Source: Anodontia alba
Taxonomy: Eukaryota > Mollusca > Bivalvia > Lucinida > Lucinidae
Direction: 5' to 3'
Assembly: GCA_964016985.1 (NCBI GenBank)
Contig: OZ024825.1
Location: 40,175,557-40,239,556 of the forward strand
Length of the DNA stretch: 64,000 nucleotides
In this document: positions 41,448 to 52,956 of the stretch, one piece after another
Layout: each line of letters begins with the position of its first letter
Position numbering within the stretch: position 1 is the stretch's first letter
Position numbers and translations under genes: made by a program
Notes under the pieces: model-generated
Told to the model about the DNA's origin: nothing
Seen by the model: only the letters and a program-made list of their open reading frames with translations
Database searches by the model: none

Positions 41448-41657
41448 GGAGATTGACCATGAAATATTTTCTACGGCCATTCTCTGCCTTCCGCTGATTC
41501 AAGAAGGGCAGTTGTCAGTTTCTGGCGAAAGAATGTGCACAATACTGGTTAAACGCTTAAAGCCTGCCCAGTAAACGTGTGGTTAGATAAACTGGCCGCG
41601 CTCGACATGACCCCATTGCGTTGACTGGGCCGTAAAACCTCAACACAAACAAACAAT
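41448..41657 (+). mobile_element. SINE, family L copy 2 (head missing)
   Basis: Body GTTTCTGGCGAAAGAATGTG and tail CCGTAAAACCTCAACACAAA with ACAAACAA end; the tRNA-like head is truncated. An O fragment lies at 41325-41410. Confidence 0.72.
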
Positions 41658-42009
41658 GTGTTTCAACGGTCCATTATGTACATGACTCATTGTATTAACG
41701 TATGACAGTAGTGTTATCCTGTCATTCTGCCATTTCCCAGGTTAGCTGTGGAAAGAAACAATAGTCTTCGGGGAGATTAATTAACGAATGGGTTATATCT
41801 GATATCTCATTGTCACAAATGTTTTTTTTTTTGTTTTTTTTTTTTTTATCCAGCTGCCCTTTGTTATCAGAATGTTGAAACCCAGATACCAACAGAAAAC
41901 ATTTCAATATTTCTAGCGTCGTTCCGACGGTAGTGTAATATTTGAATCGCACCGTATTTGATAGAGCAATTCGGGTAATAATCGTTCTTATCTTGATTTT
42001 AAGATATGA

Positions 42010-42208
42010 GTAACCCTTCTCTTGCAGAACACGACATGCCCTGTCTCAGCAAACAGCGTACATCCAGATCAGTTGGTTTCTGATCTAGATCTGCACTGTT
42101 TGCCATTAAATATGTGAACTCCTATCAAAAACCCCATCAGGTAATCTGATTGGCTAGAAATTAGAAGTGGGTGTGGCATCTTAATTTATTCAGCAAGGCA
42201 AGGGTTAA
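42010..42208 (+). mobile_element. TTAA-type MITE, family F copy 6
   Basis: GTAACCCTTCTCTTGCAGAA to GCAAGGCAAGGGTTAA; the left TTAA is mutated. Confidence 0.8.
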
Positions 42209-42210
42209 AC

Positions 42211-42556
42211 TACAGTCAGCCCTCTATATACCGACACACAGTACCACTAAAAAAATCGTTATAGTTATAATTTGACAGGCACGAAACCTTCGCTCAAGAG
42301 GTTGCAATTAATCACAAATTATGAAAGAACTTTGTATTTAATACTTCGAGGAACATGTTTTGAATATTTGTTAGAATCGCCTCAATGAGGCGATTCTAAC
42401 AAATATCCAAAACATATGTTCTATGGGGAAATAAGAATAAAACAATACCTTTATTACATATTCTGCTCATTAAGGATTCGTTACAACTGCGAATTCATTT
42501 TAATGGCAACATCTATAGGAACAAATGATGTCGGTGTAACGAGGGTTCACTGTACT
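42211..42556 (-). mobile_element. Pogo-like MITE, family B copy 3
   Basis: TACAGTCAGCCCTCTATATA to ACGAGGGTTCACTGTA, two bases from F6; hairpin as in B2. Confidence 0.8.
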
Positions 42557-42643
42557 TCAGAATATCCTACTTCCACTGGAACAAGAACTTTTGAGATTGT
42601 GACCTTTTCTGTGTATTCTTATTTTTATGTTATTTTATCAGAG

Positions 42644-42877
42644 CCTAGTTGTTCAAAACTAACAATGTCGTAAGTTAATATATCGTTGAAACTTTGATCG
42701 TTAAATATGGCATATATGCTAATATTTTTGCTGAAAAAATGTGAGTAGCTTTTGCAAACGCTACTCTCATTTTTTCACCAAAAATACCTGTGAATTAGAT
42801 ATTATTCTTACTAGTGCAGTTAACATTTTGACCACTAACGAGCTCGTTAAGCTAACGATGCTTTGGACAACTGGGCC
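42644..42877 (+). mobile_element. Harbinger-like MITE, family D copy 4
   Basis: AGCCTAGTTGTTCAAAACTA to TTTGGACAACTGGGCC. CAG on the left and CTG on the right, the only D copy whose CWG edges disagree. Confidence 0.78.
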
Positions 42878-42878
42878 C

Positions 42879-43186
42879 TGGCTGTCATCTGTTTTAATTA
42901 GTTGACTTGATGTCTGTTCGAAGTGTTGCTTAATCATCTAATTTCGTGTCGATAAATCATAAGATAAAGGTTAGAATGCCCCTCTGCTCACATTTGACAG
43001 TCTATACCAATACAGTGAAATGTCACAATGCTTTTACTGTTTTCAGATTTACGTCTTTCGCTCTCCAAAAATCAATTTAGCATTAGAAATTTAGCAGACA
43101 GTCATAGAAAAATGATAAATGGGCAAATTATAGCAAAATCAGACTGATGCCGTTTGGTACAGATTTTGATTTTTTTGTTCTTTGAC

Positions 43187-43243
<57 letters not shown>

Positions 43244-43401
43244 ATCAGCTATACATGAAACTCGATTTTGAAAATTTGCGGGTATTGAAAGTTAACTTTT
43301 TTCGCGGTTCTGTTGGCCCGGTTCTAAAATTTGAATATAAAGTTTCAGACGACTTCTCGGACGAAATAATTATTATAATTAAAAAAATCCATTTTTACCA
43401 A

Positions 43402-43432
<31 letters not shown>

Positions 43433-43690
43433 GATTTAATTATTTATGACCAGCGTCTGACAAAAATCAGAACAGACCTTAGTTAAGTGAATTCATTTTT
43501 TTGTAAATCGATATTGTGACATAAACTGATTTATTCCTACCTTGTTTTTGAACCTCATGGGTGACCTTGTGACGGATAAGTTTTAGGAATTCCCAAACGG
43601 GCAAACTTTGTCGGTCTTTACATTGAATAGGGAAGCCCTTTGGAACTTGAAAAGGGTGTCGATTAATGAAGAATGCTGATTAAGTTAGGC
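42879..43690. other. Unassigned with microsatellites
   Basis: (AC)n at 43191-43237 and (CT)n at 43402-43429. No gene recognised. Confidence 0.5.
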
Positions 43691-43693
43691 ATA

Positions 43694-43985
43694 AAAGAAA
43701 TAGCTGTGTTTCCGCTAAGCCAACCGACACTGTTTCAAACACCCGACTCTGATAATTTTTTATCAATAAAAATCAAAATAAAAAAGTAAAGCACCTACCC
43801 AATAAAATACCTGTGTTTTCATAAAATTATAGGCTCGACCCTGTTCTTTTCTGGAGAAAAAAAATAGAAAAAATAAAAAAAAAAAAAAAAAAAATAAATA
43901 AATAAAAAAAAATAAAAAAAAGTTTCTCCTATCTTTCAGCATGTTAGCGGAAACACAGCTATTCTTTTTACGCCTTAGGTGTCTG
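43694..43985. mobile_element. Single foldback with A/T-rich loop
   Basis: GGCATAAAAGAAATAGCTGT...TCCGCTAA (from 43688) is mirrored by TTAGCGGAAACACAGC... (43946-43977) and then ACGCC. CCGACACTGTTTCA/TGAAATGATCGG are also inverted. An A-run of about 55 bases lies in the loop. Confidence 0.6.
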
Positions 43986-44040
43986 AAATGATCGGTTTTA
44001 CTGTCCAATGACCAAGTTGTTGGTTATGTCATGTGTCGAA

Positions 44041-44226
44041 AACAGTATACATGTAACCTTCTTTATACTGCACCCTGACGTCACAGCGACAAGAATAGCA
44101 CAGCTATAAATAACAGTTACCCGGATTTCATCTTACGCGCTGTTTGATTACATGCGGACAACCAACCTTAAGGAAACATGGCGTTTGTATACTATGACTT
44201 CATTGTAAACAATCGACCGTAAAATA
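44041..44226 (+). promoter_or_regulatory. CRE plus TATA promoter-like block, copy 1
   Basis: TGACGTCA (44076-44083) is the consensus cAMP-response element. The stretch CGACAAGAATAGCAC follows, then CTATAAATAAC (TATA box at 44105-44112). Downstream come TACTATG and CAATCGACCGTAAAATAG. The same order recurs on the opposite strand at 46380-46515. No gene follows that I can identify; the ATG at 44189 opens only 14 codons. Confidence 0.5.
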
Positions 44227-44282
44227 GCTGTTGTCATCAGACAGCAGAGCTCGCCTGAACATGCGCCTGTTCTATCACCATG

Positions 44283-44430
44283 AAATATTCTTTGAGACCA
44301 TAACCTTGAAATTAAGGTCATACGCATGGTTGGGGGCATTGCTGAATAAAACGGTGAAGCTACATCAATTACCATACCAAATATTAACCAAATCCATTTT
44401 ATGGTCTGGAAAATATTAGCTATTAAAACA
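44283..44430 (+). repeat. Diverged direct repeat Q, copy 1
   Basis: TACGCATGGTTGGGGGCATT, GCTGAATAAAAC and TGGTCTGGAAAATAT segments pair with copy 2 at 45475. Confidence 0.6.
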
Positions 44431-45474
44431 TTAACACAGAACTTTAAAATAAAAGTTTTAGTCCCTGACCTTAAAATACATATTCCATTGCATAGCATCC
44501 TGATGACCCCATTAGTGAAACATGCAGATAACAGATAATACATCTGTGGTGACCTATGGCTCTGAAAGAGGTAGGGGCCAGATATGGGGAAATCGGTTTT
44601 TAAATTAGATTAAAAAGTTTCATAAACACGTGTAACTTTAGTTATTTAAAATCACTTAGACAGGTATATTTTTTATATCTATTTATTATGTTTTTAATCA
44701 GGAATTAAACATTTACTCTACTATTACACACAAACCATTATAACTGTGCAAGAACTTTTACCGGGGCTTCAACTTTATAGACTTGTTAATGTAGTGACAA
44801 TAAAAAAAGGACAGTTATAGTAGTGATAGAAGAAAGAAGAAATTTCACAGTATTGCTATACTTGACTATTGGTTTGTTCATAATTAAAAAACTTGTGATA
44901 ATAGATTGGTAAATAAAACAATGTCTTGCATTTCTTCGTTGTTCAATCATTTATAAAGAAGATAGATTTAGAAAACAAAACATTTTTATAGCTTCAGTCT
45001 AAGCTCAAAATTGTTTTATGACAACTCTGCTATCGAAGTGTTCAACTTTTAACTAATACATAAATAAAAGTAAATAATGAAATAGGTATTTTTTTTTTTC
45101 TTTTTTGACAACTCTGAAAACTAAGGATTCGTTTATTTACTTTCGAATTTAATAAGAATACATAAAAGTTTAAAAAAAAAGTAAGAAAGAAAGAGATTAA
45201 TACATAATTAAACTTAGATATCTCTTATAAAAACTCATCAATAAAATGTATAATTAAATAAAAATAAATCATACAGTTCAGGTAAAACAGTGAACACTTT
45301 ATTAGATTATATTCATTTCCCCCTTTCTGGTCCCATCTAAACAGACTTCGGACAGTGATAATCACCTCATAATCACTTAGATAAGACCAGCCTTTGATGT
45401 GAGCCACCACTAGCAGGCTGTATACTGCGTGCAATCATAATTGACCACCACAGCCAAGAGGCAGAGAATATGTG
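44431..45474. other. AT-rich, unassigned
   Basis: No coding or repeat structure recognised apart from short T and A runs. Confidence 0.4.
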
Positions 45475-45625
45475 TCTTTAACTTTAAGGTATTACGCATA
45501 GTTGGGGGATATTGCTGAATAAAACTTTGGACTTATATCTATCACCATAACAAATAGAAACCATATCCATCTTGTGGTTTGGAAAATATGAGGTCTTAAA
45601 AACTTTATAACATAAATGTCGACGC
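45475..45625 (+). repeat. Diverged direct repeat Q, copy 2
   Basis: TACGCATAGTTGGGGGATAT, GCTGAATAAAAC and GTGGTTTGGAAAATATG segments, ending in a GTCGACGCCGACTCC segment. Confidence 0.6.
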
Positions 45626-45691
45626 CGACTCCAACGCCTCTGATAGTGCAATAGCTGAAGTCCAGGTTAGCTAAAAATCAGATCTTTCCAG

Positions 45692-45693
<2 letters not shown>

Positions 45694-45750
<57 letters not shown>
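45694..45750. repeat. (AC)n microsatellite
   Basis: About 56 bases of AC. Confidence 0.95.
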
Positions 45751-45754
<4 letters not shown>

Positions 45755-46088
45755 AAAAACAGCGTCTGGTACTATCGGCTTCTGTTCATTTTAAAGAGTT
45801 TTTTGTTATGTCTGTTTGAGGAAGTCAGAGCAATGTTCAAAGCGTAAATATAGTACTACTTCTGTATTAGACAACGCACGAAGATAACGACCAGAAGTCA
45901 ATTATCCTGTCAACCTCTGCAAAAAAGCATTAACCTTTTGTTTGCTGTTGGCAAGATCAGCAGACAACAAAGCGTAACTTTTGTTTCTGTTTTTCTTCTT
46001 CTTCTATGTTTCTTGAAAACCGGGACTGACTTGTCAGTCAAACTGACTCCAAGAGTATATCTGAACGAGATGTCAAACCGATTTAAAT

Positions 46089-46091
<3 letters not shown>

Positions 46092-46141
<50 letters not shown>
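46092..46141. repeat. (GA)n microsatellite
   Basis: About 50 bases of GA. Confidence 0.95.
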
Positions 46142-46143
<2 letters not shown>

Positions 46144-46379
46144 ATGTTTTCTGTTAAGTGTGAGTTCAGCAGGTTAACGCTTCTATCGATTTCCATTCTA
46201 GTTCAATTTTAAGCGCTGGTTTGCTGAATATAAATATTACCAAGCGTTTTATAATATTTTTTCTTTTCTTTTTTCCTTGAAAAGATGCATTTCATTCCAA
46301 CCATCGTCTTTCAGAGACGCTTTGAATGAATTTAATGGCTTCTTGAAGGGAACTGAATGCGCTTGGTAGATTTTCCTCT

Positions 46380-46515
46380 ATTTTGGGTCGATTGCTTACA
46401 ATCTTGCCATAGTAGTTTATGCACGTGATTATCATTGACCAATGTAAGACAAAATCCAGAAACGGTTATTTATAGCCGTGCTATTCTTGTCGGTATGACG
46501 TCAGTACTGTTAATA
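46380..46515 (-). promoter_or_regulatory. CRE plus TATA promoter-like block, copy 2
   Basis: Minus-strand order: TGACGTCA (46503-46496), CGACAAGAATAGCAC, GCTATAAATAAC, then an E-box CACGTG (46423-46428), TACTATGGC and CAATCGACCCAAAATAG. It matches copy 1 far better across the CRE-TATA core than around it. Confidence 0.5.
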
Positions 46516-46549
46516 GAGGTTATATGTAAAACCTGGACTGGGACATTGG

Positions 46550-46625
46550 GACATTGGCAAACAGTGCAGACCCAGATCAGACGCCGCAAAATGCGGCGTC
46601 TGCCCAGGGTCTGCACTGTTTGCTT
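46550..46625. repeat. P-type hairpin
   Basis: TGGCAAACAGTGCAGACCCA...AGACGCCGC and GCGGCGTCT...GGGTCTGCACTGTTTGC, nearly perfect. Confidence 0.7.
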
Positions 46626-46737
46626 AAATAACTAGAAATTAAAGGTTGAATGAAACGGTCTTAAGTCCCTATTCAGGACTATTTTCCCAGCCTACAGTCA
46701 GAAACAATCGACCCACCAGTGCTGTTAGTGTTTTGTT

Positions 46738-47060
46738 TACAACTTTGTGACTTCCTCTTTGCTTTCCTGCATATCAAGCCCCTTTTAAAAAAAAGTCTAC
46801 TCTAGAAGGAAGTAGAATCTTTTTCTAGATGGGGCAAAACCTTAGGGGAATTGATACACTTAAAGGAGAGACACTGTCAAAAGTGTTTCGCTTCTCTTCT
46901 GAAAGATGGTCTTCTTTAAAAGGACAAAAATGCTCCCATTTTCCTTTTGGATTGGATCCCTTTTCAGTGGCCTGGCGTGCAGAAACAGTAAGCAGGAAAA
47001 CACAAAAGTTGTGTCCCTTGGAGGAAAATCTACCAAATAATTCAATTCCCTTAAGGAAAA
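46738..47060 (+). mobile_element. Family K copy 9 (two fragments)
   Basis: An inverted left piece (GACTTCCTCTTTGCTTTCCT) and a right piece from GGGGAATTGATACACTTAAA to AATTCAATTCCCTTAAGG. Confidence 0.6.
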
Positions 47061-47084
47061 ATATGCTATGCCGCAACATAATAA

Positions 47085-47290
47085 TGTACCTTATGACGTC
47101 TGACCCATCACAGACTCAGATCAGACTGCACTACCGCGCAGTGATCAGAGCGGCTATAGAAACTTTGGATCTCCTTGGATCCTTGGCTATCCATTAAGCG
47201 CCCAGTAAAGACTCCGATCAGACTGCGCATGCGCAGTCTGATCAGAGCCTTTACTGGGCGTTAATATAATAAAGCACATGGTTTCGCGTT
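47085..47290 (+). mobile_element. Family H copy 3
   Basis: CAGACTCAGATCAGACTGC...CGCAGTGATCAGAG stem, and a perfect CAGTAAAGACTCCGATCAGA palindrome with complement at 47206-47258. Confidence 0.7.
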
Positions 47291-47968
47291 GCTGCTCGGA
47301 AAGTGTCGTCTGCTGATTTCTGTAAAATGAAAACGGTTAACTTCAGGAGGTTAACAACCTATTCAGACTTAACAGTACTTTGCTCAGATCTGAGCAGATT
47401 CAATCTTCGAACATATATGCAAGCAATGGCGTCAAGTCGGGGTTTGCGTTGTTCGCTAAATAGATTCCACAAAAGTCCGGAAATTTAGTCGGCGAATTGC
47501 TGCAACTGCCCTGGTGTCCAGCTGATTTGGCTGGCAAGACTTTGTGGAATAGTTATTTGTATGAATACCAATTTCGCTTGACGCTGGTAGTTTAATATCA
47601 TATAACAGAATACCCAGCAAATTGTATAGAATTCCATTAAATAACAACATTCCCAGGGGTCAGATAGAAGTCAAAATTATAAGTCTTTTCTCGGGGATTT
47701 ATCAGAAAATATGAGACTATTACCCGCCAGTTTGATAGTCTAAAAAGGCAGAACTTTGAAGAAATTCAGTCTCGGATGTCTATTAAAAGAGGCCAAATGT
47801 GGTCAAGCATGAAACAATACATTCAATATACATAGGAAGTGAAAGCAGTGTTGGTTTCTACGAAGCAAATCATTTGCGAACGTTTTAGCAGTACCAAGTG
47901 CAATCAGTCCCCTTAAATGTCACGGACTGCTAAAATTAACAGAGTATCGGTTTGGTTCCCGTATTAAA
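47291..47968. other. Unassigned
   Basis: No gene or repeat recognised. Confidence 0.4.
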
Positions 47969-48304
47969 TACAGTCGACTCGTTATCTCAAAGTCCAAGGA
48001 ATTCTCTGATTTACTTCGTGATATCCGTGACGCGACATATCAGATTTGCAGAATTTAGGAAAAAAGTAAATTGACCAACCACATTTCACAAATGAATAAG
48101 TAATTTGACTCCTGAAGTTAGACAGATATATTGAAAATATTGTGGAAAAGAGGAGAAACTGCTCCTTAAGAGCAATTTCTCTTCTTTTCTGCAATATTTT
48201 GTTACCTGTTGTTACATTTCCATGTTAAACAGGGACCAGATTTTCACTTCGAGATAAGCGGTTATTCGAGATAAGCTAAGTCGAGAAAACGAGAGTCGAA
48301 TGTA
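47969..48304 (-). mobile_element. Pogo-like MITE, family E copy 6
   Basis: TACAGTCGACTCGTTATCTC to GAGAGTCGAATGTA; hairpin AGAAACTGCTCCTTAAGAGC at 48150-48185. Confidence 0.8.
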
Positions 48305-48735
48305 GTTCCTATAGTTTTGCCTGTTTCTATAGTCTTTTGTTGCCTGTCTTGATGCCAGAATTGGTCAAAATGTATAATTCAGGCAATTCTGCAGTAGCTA
48401 TTTGCAAAATTGTATATTTTCTTAAGTTTGCTTTGAATATGAAAGTAGAAAATCATCGGGGCCATAAGTTACCCTTACACCTGTGCCGTTATCTCTTAAA
48501 AGATCTGCGTCAGTGCCTTCGAAGAGGCGTCAGTTCATTAGTTGTAACATAACCTGCCATTCTGTTTGTTTTTGAAGGCCAAGTACCAGGTATTGACCAT
48601 TTAAACTTAAAACAAAAAAACCAAAACAAAAAAAAAAAAACAAACAAAAAAAAAAAAAAAAAAAAACAAACAAACAAAAAAAAAAAACCCAAAAAACAAA
48701 AAACTATGGTTTGTAGAACATTTACTAAAATGTAT
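48305..48735. other. Unassigned with A/C-rich tract
   Basis: A-rich AAC-type low complexity 48608-48702; otherwise unrecognised. Confidence 0.45.
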
Positions 48736-49013
48736 CATTATGAAAACACGCCTATTCAAATATATAGAAAATTTCACCTCCAAAAACTGAAAATTTTCAG
48801 ATAAAAAACTCTTATATTTTTCATATTTCTGCTCAAAACATAGATTGTGGGTACTCGTTAGAACCGCCTCGGCGAGGCGGTTCTAACGAGTACCCACATT
48901 CTATGTTTTGAGCAGATATAATAAAAATAATGTATACCCCTGTAAACCCTAGTTTTTCTATATAAAAGTGGGGTTAAAGGGGGTCAAAATTATATAGGCG
49001 TGTTTTCGAGATG
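48736..49013 (-). mobile_element. Hairpin MITE, family A copy 8
   Basis: CATTATGAAAACACGCCTAT to GTGTTTTCGAGATG; hairpin 48833-48914 nearly perfect. Confidence 0.88.
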
Positions 49014-49589
49014 AAAATATATAAGGATAAAATCAATGTTACTCCGAAGGCTTTAAGTCTGTTTTTTAGACGCACCCTTTTAGATTTTTATTGGTTCTGT
49101 TATAGACTATACAATTCCGGATTTATTGAGTGAATACACATGGTGATCAAATGCACGTTGCATCTGCGATGGGGAATCATCCAAATTCACACGTTTCAAT
49201 TTCATCAGACGTGACAAAACGTTAGAAAAACAAGATTATAATATTCGCCCACATTGGCCTTGGAAAAAGATACTTCATTATCGAATTGCTGTGAGCGATC
49301 TGATGCCACCGAGACTAATTGTAACAAATCCGGTAATGGAAATCGAAGTCCGTTGGTAGGCTGTGTTCTGTGTGCCTTGTGGGTCTTCCGTGATTTCCGC
49401 TCTATATTTACAGATAAGCAAACTGGTCCAATGCTCAGACAAAATATTATATTGGACTATCTGTAGAATAGTGCTACACTTCTATTTTCTAAGCCGTAAC
49501 TGACTGGTGTTTTCAAAAGCTCCAGGAAGTTCATTAATCTTCAAATGATTGTTCTCATGCAGTCAGTACATATGGCACACTGGACACAA
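49014..49589. other. Unassigned
   Basis: O-like ACCCTTTTAGATTTTTATTG at 49074. No gene recognised; the 70-codon frame at 49254 has no known domain. Confidence 0.4.
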
Positions 49590-49845
49590 GGTATATGAGC
49601 CGGGGCGCAGAATTCCCTACAAGATCGCATGTGCGCCCAGCGAAGACTCAGATCAGACTGCGCATCCGCGCAGTCTGATCAGAGTCTTCGCAGGGCACTC
49701 TGTGGATAGCCAATGTTCCAAAGCATCTTCAAGTGAAACAGCGTAGACTCTGATCAGCCTCTGTACATGCGCAGGCCGATCCGAGTCTTCGATGTGCGCA
49801 CACGCAGTCTTGTAGGAAATGCTATGCCCCGGCTCATATTGGAGT
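49590..49845 (+). mobile_element. Family H copy 4
   Basis: ATGAGCCGGGGCGCAGAATT to TGCCCCGGCTCAT edges. Perfect stem AGCGAAGACTCAGATCAGAC with complement at 49638-49690. Confidence 0.78.
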
Positions 49846-50368
49846 ATGTATTTTTTGTTGTATCCTTAGTGCCACCCTATACTACTCTTGGTTATCATAT
49901 CATTCGCCATTGTGAAACTTTCCAATACAACTACTACAATACGATAAACTCAATCATTTCGATCTATTTTCTAAGCAAAATTTAACCGCGCTTACGCCAA
50001 GGTTTACGTTAATATACATGATCGAAATTCCTTTAAAGGAACAAAAAAAAAACAAAAAAAAACAAAAAAAAAAAAAAAAAAAAAAAAACAGCATTAATGC
50101 TTCTTGAAGCTTTCGTCCGTATTTCCTTGTCAATTGTTATGTTTACTTGCCACTCTAAGTGGTGATATCACTTTAGAATCTACTCACGCATTCGCATTTT
50201 TCTTCTTGATTATTTTATTTGTACGTGTACTAATTATGGAGTTAACCCATGGAACGGACTTTCTAGTCGTTTCAGTGTATTTCAATTATCCCTAATATAA
50301 GCGGAATTCGAACCAGTGGTCCTTCGATTAGTTAACGAATGCTTTACCTACTGCTTTAAGTCAACAAA
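49846..50368. other. Unassigned with A-run
   Basis: A-run 50041-50090. A GGTTCGAATTCC on the minus strand near 50310 is B-box-like but not a foldable tRNA. Confidence 0.4.
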
Positions 50369-50429
50369 ATGGCGGCATTAATTCTTCCATCGGTGGATAT
50401 CAGAGCATCCCTGAAGCAAATTTGCAAAG
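50369..50429 (+). CDS. Candidate first coding exon of an unidentified gene
   Basis: ATG sits in CAACAAAATGGCGGC, a good initiation context and a fit to the YY1 consensus often overlapping housekeeping-gene start codons. Twenty codons (MAALILPSVDIRASLKQICK) run to a canonical donor, AAAG followed by GTAAAA at 50430. The sequence is non-repetitive and of balanced composition, unlike its surroundings. D5 lies 22 bases into the presumed intron. I cannot identify the protein and found no next exon. It could be a chance open frame. Confidence 0.35.
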
Positions 50430-50454
50430 GTAAAACCTTTGTTATACATCTGGG

Positions 50455-50686
50455 CCCAGTTGTTCAAAACTAACGATGTCGTTTGGTAACATATCGTTAA
50501 AAACTCTGACCATTAAATATGGCATGTAAACTTTTATTTTTGCTGAAAAAATGTGAGTAGCTTTTGCTACTCACATTTTTTTCAGCAAAAATACCAGCGT
50601 GAATTAGATATTGCACTTACTAGAACAGTTAACATTTTGACCACTAATGAGCTCGTTAAGCTAATGATGCTTTGAACAACTGGGCC
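50455..50686 (+). mobile_element. Harbinger-like MITE, family D copy 5
   Basis: CTG duplications at both edges; GGGCCCAGTTGTTCAAAACT ends; short perfect stem TGTGAGTAGC/GCTACTCACA. Confidence 0.85.
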
Positions 50687-50754
50687 CTGTTCATTCAGGC
50701 ATAGTGCCATTAACGTTAAGAAAGGTGGGTGGAAAATTCAGCTGCAATTTGAAA

Positions 50755-50893
50755 AAAAAACAACAAAAAAACCTGAAAGTGGTCTGTAACATTTCATGTA
50801 AATTGTCTCCTCTATGAAATGATAAACCCTGTTCTCTGGGAAGAATAAAAATTTCAGTTTGGCCTCTACTGAAGTTTACCACAGAGTGCTAAA
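50755..50893 (+). mobile_element. Family G copy 6, eroded
   Basis: ACATTTCATGTAAATTGTCT and TATGAAATG, CTGTTCTCTGGGAAG. No TTAA edges. Confidence 0.5.
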
Positions 50894-50992
50894 CTAGGGA
50901 AGTGAAAGCAGACAGAGCTTCTTGATTAATTGTAGGGTCTATAACTGGTACTAAATAGCAGATTACAGACAAATGCTTTTTGTACTGACTCT

Positions 50993-51320
50993 TACCGTAT
51001 TCGACCTCATACCGCACTGTGCGCTGAGATTTTTCAAAATTACCATAATAAATGGTAGTAAAATATCTTGGTAATAAGGACACACTTTAAAGATCAGCAG
51101 AGACTGATGCCTATGCGATTTTGTTTCTGATTTCTTTATAAAATCATGTTGTGGTATTCATTTAAATTGCATTGACTTGTAGATGAAAATCAAATGAGTA
51201 CAACCAACACACGCATTTATAAAGAAGTAGATAAAAGTGCACGGCTGAAACCTGAAGACCAAGAAATTGCTTGAGTGTGCGTTTAAAGTGATATGTTTAG
51301 TAATTAGGTCAAATATGGTA
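50993..51320 (-). mobile_element. Foldback MITE, family J copy 2
   Basis: TACCGTATTCGACCTCATAC to AATTAGGTCAAATATGGTA; the hairpin (around 51155-51215) is partly eroded. Confidence 0.78.
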
Positions 51321-52215
51321 AGTCGTAACCAGGTTTAAAAGACATATTTTCTTTCAAATAAGGGCCCACGAACAACTATAGGCTACAGACTACAATTGGC
51401 TTCCTTATATATTTTATTGCGAAGTCCACAACTTTTGTTTTCAGTTCAAATGGTCAATACGTAGTACATGTCTGACAACAGTCACTTTAAAATTTTCAAG
51501 AATAAGAAACGGAACGATAGGTTATGTGTCACGTACTCAGCTTCTGTTTCTTTGAAGACACTGGCACAGATTTTGTAGGACGCGCAAATATAACGGTAAT
51601 TTATACCCTTGATGATTTTTTTTTTTATTTTCATATTCAAAGCAATCACCCACACTATACAATTTTGCTGGTATCTACTGCAGAGTTGCCTAAATTATAC
51701 GGTTTGACCAATTCTGGTATCAAACTTGGCAAAACACTTTAGAAACAGGCAAAATAAAAACTTTTGGAACCATTTTATATGAAATTATATTCGTATAGAA
51801 CCAACTCTGTAAATTTTAGCAATCCGTGACCATTTATGATATAAGCTCTCTAACAAATAATGATCGATCACAGACACCAACAATTAATGATCGATCACAG
51901 ACATTCACGAGCGGAAACCTATGCGATCAATCACGGTTAGAAAAAAAAATGTTTAGATATGGTCGTTTCTGAAAGAAACAAGTTATCACATATAAGACGA
52001 GACGTTATCACAAAAGGAATTTCTAAAACAAATGTATTCACACTACAGCACATTTAGTTAAATTTATTGTTCCCAACAATCTCCACATTACACGTAGGAC
52101 TTGTTAAGGAGGAGTATTTGGTGACAATTCCAGGATAATTGTCTCTAGTTCGCCATCAAGAATCATAGTTGTGGGTAGCCAAAATACATTGTGGGTAACC
52201 ACAACATAGGTTGTC
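51321..52215. other. Unassigned
   Basis: A short direct repeat AATGATCGATCACAGACA at 51860-51905. No gene recognised. Confidence 0.4.
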
Positions 52216-52705
52216 ATGAAGAAATGAGAAAAAAATACTCCAGAATTATCATCAAAATACACCTCCTTAACCTTTAAAATGCCAAGAAAACCTGCATCTG
52301 AAAATGTTGTCTGTTTTTGTCGTCTGCTGCATCTTCTTGCAAACTTTTCAAACAAACTTTTTGCATATAGGCAAACAGTGTGGACTCAGATCAGACTGCT
52401 ACTACAGTATGAAGAAATGAGGAAAAATACTCCAGAATTATCATCAAAATACACCTCCTTAACTCTTAAAATGCCAAGAAAACCTGCATCTGAAAATGTT
52501 ATCTGTTTATGTCGTCTGCTGAATCTTCTTGCAAACTTTTCAAACATACTTTTTGCATGCAGGCAAACAGTGTGGACCCAGATCAGACTAGAGGAGCAGT
52601 CTAATCTGGGTCCACACTGTTTGCAACAATGACTTTCAAAGTAACCGGCAGACAACAAAGCAGACGACAATTGTTGTGATTGGGGCTTTAGGGGTTAACA
52701 AGTGC
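52216..52705 (+). repeat. 193-base tandem duplication ending in a hairpin
   Basis: ATGAAGAAATGAG...GACTCAGATCAGACTGC (52216-52408) repeats at 52409-52600. Each unit contains TTAAC...TTAAAATGCCAAGAAAAC. Only the second copy has the full P-type stem (AAACAGTGTGGACCCAGATC with complement) and a right edge TTTAGGGGTTAA. Confidence 0.75.
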
Positions 52706-52920
52706 TCTGATGCACCTTTTAGATGCTGACAACGGAAGCGAAATGCCATTCCATGGGCTTGGCATGTACCAGGAGTATGTTAACGTTAGTCTTAATGCTC
52801 GTGCGATTTACAACATGGATACTCGGCGGCAAACTACATGCATGGTTGTTAATCCAATTATGGTTGATAACTCTGCTTCTCTCTTAACTCGTTCGGCGCC
52901 AAATTTCAGACTATTTGTCG

Positions 52921-52956
<36 letters not shown>

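Noticed and set aside
44148..44543. 131-codon minus-strand frame
   Set aside because: It overlaps the promoter-like block and repeat Q; no motif or conserved composition.
46829..47197. 122-codon frame
   Set aside because: It is a translation of family K and H repeats.
50300..50362. tRNA-like sequence on the minus strand
   Set aside because: The B-box-like GGTTCGAATTCC has an extra base and the arms do not fold into a cloverleaf.
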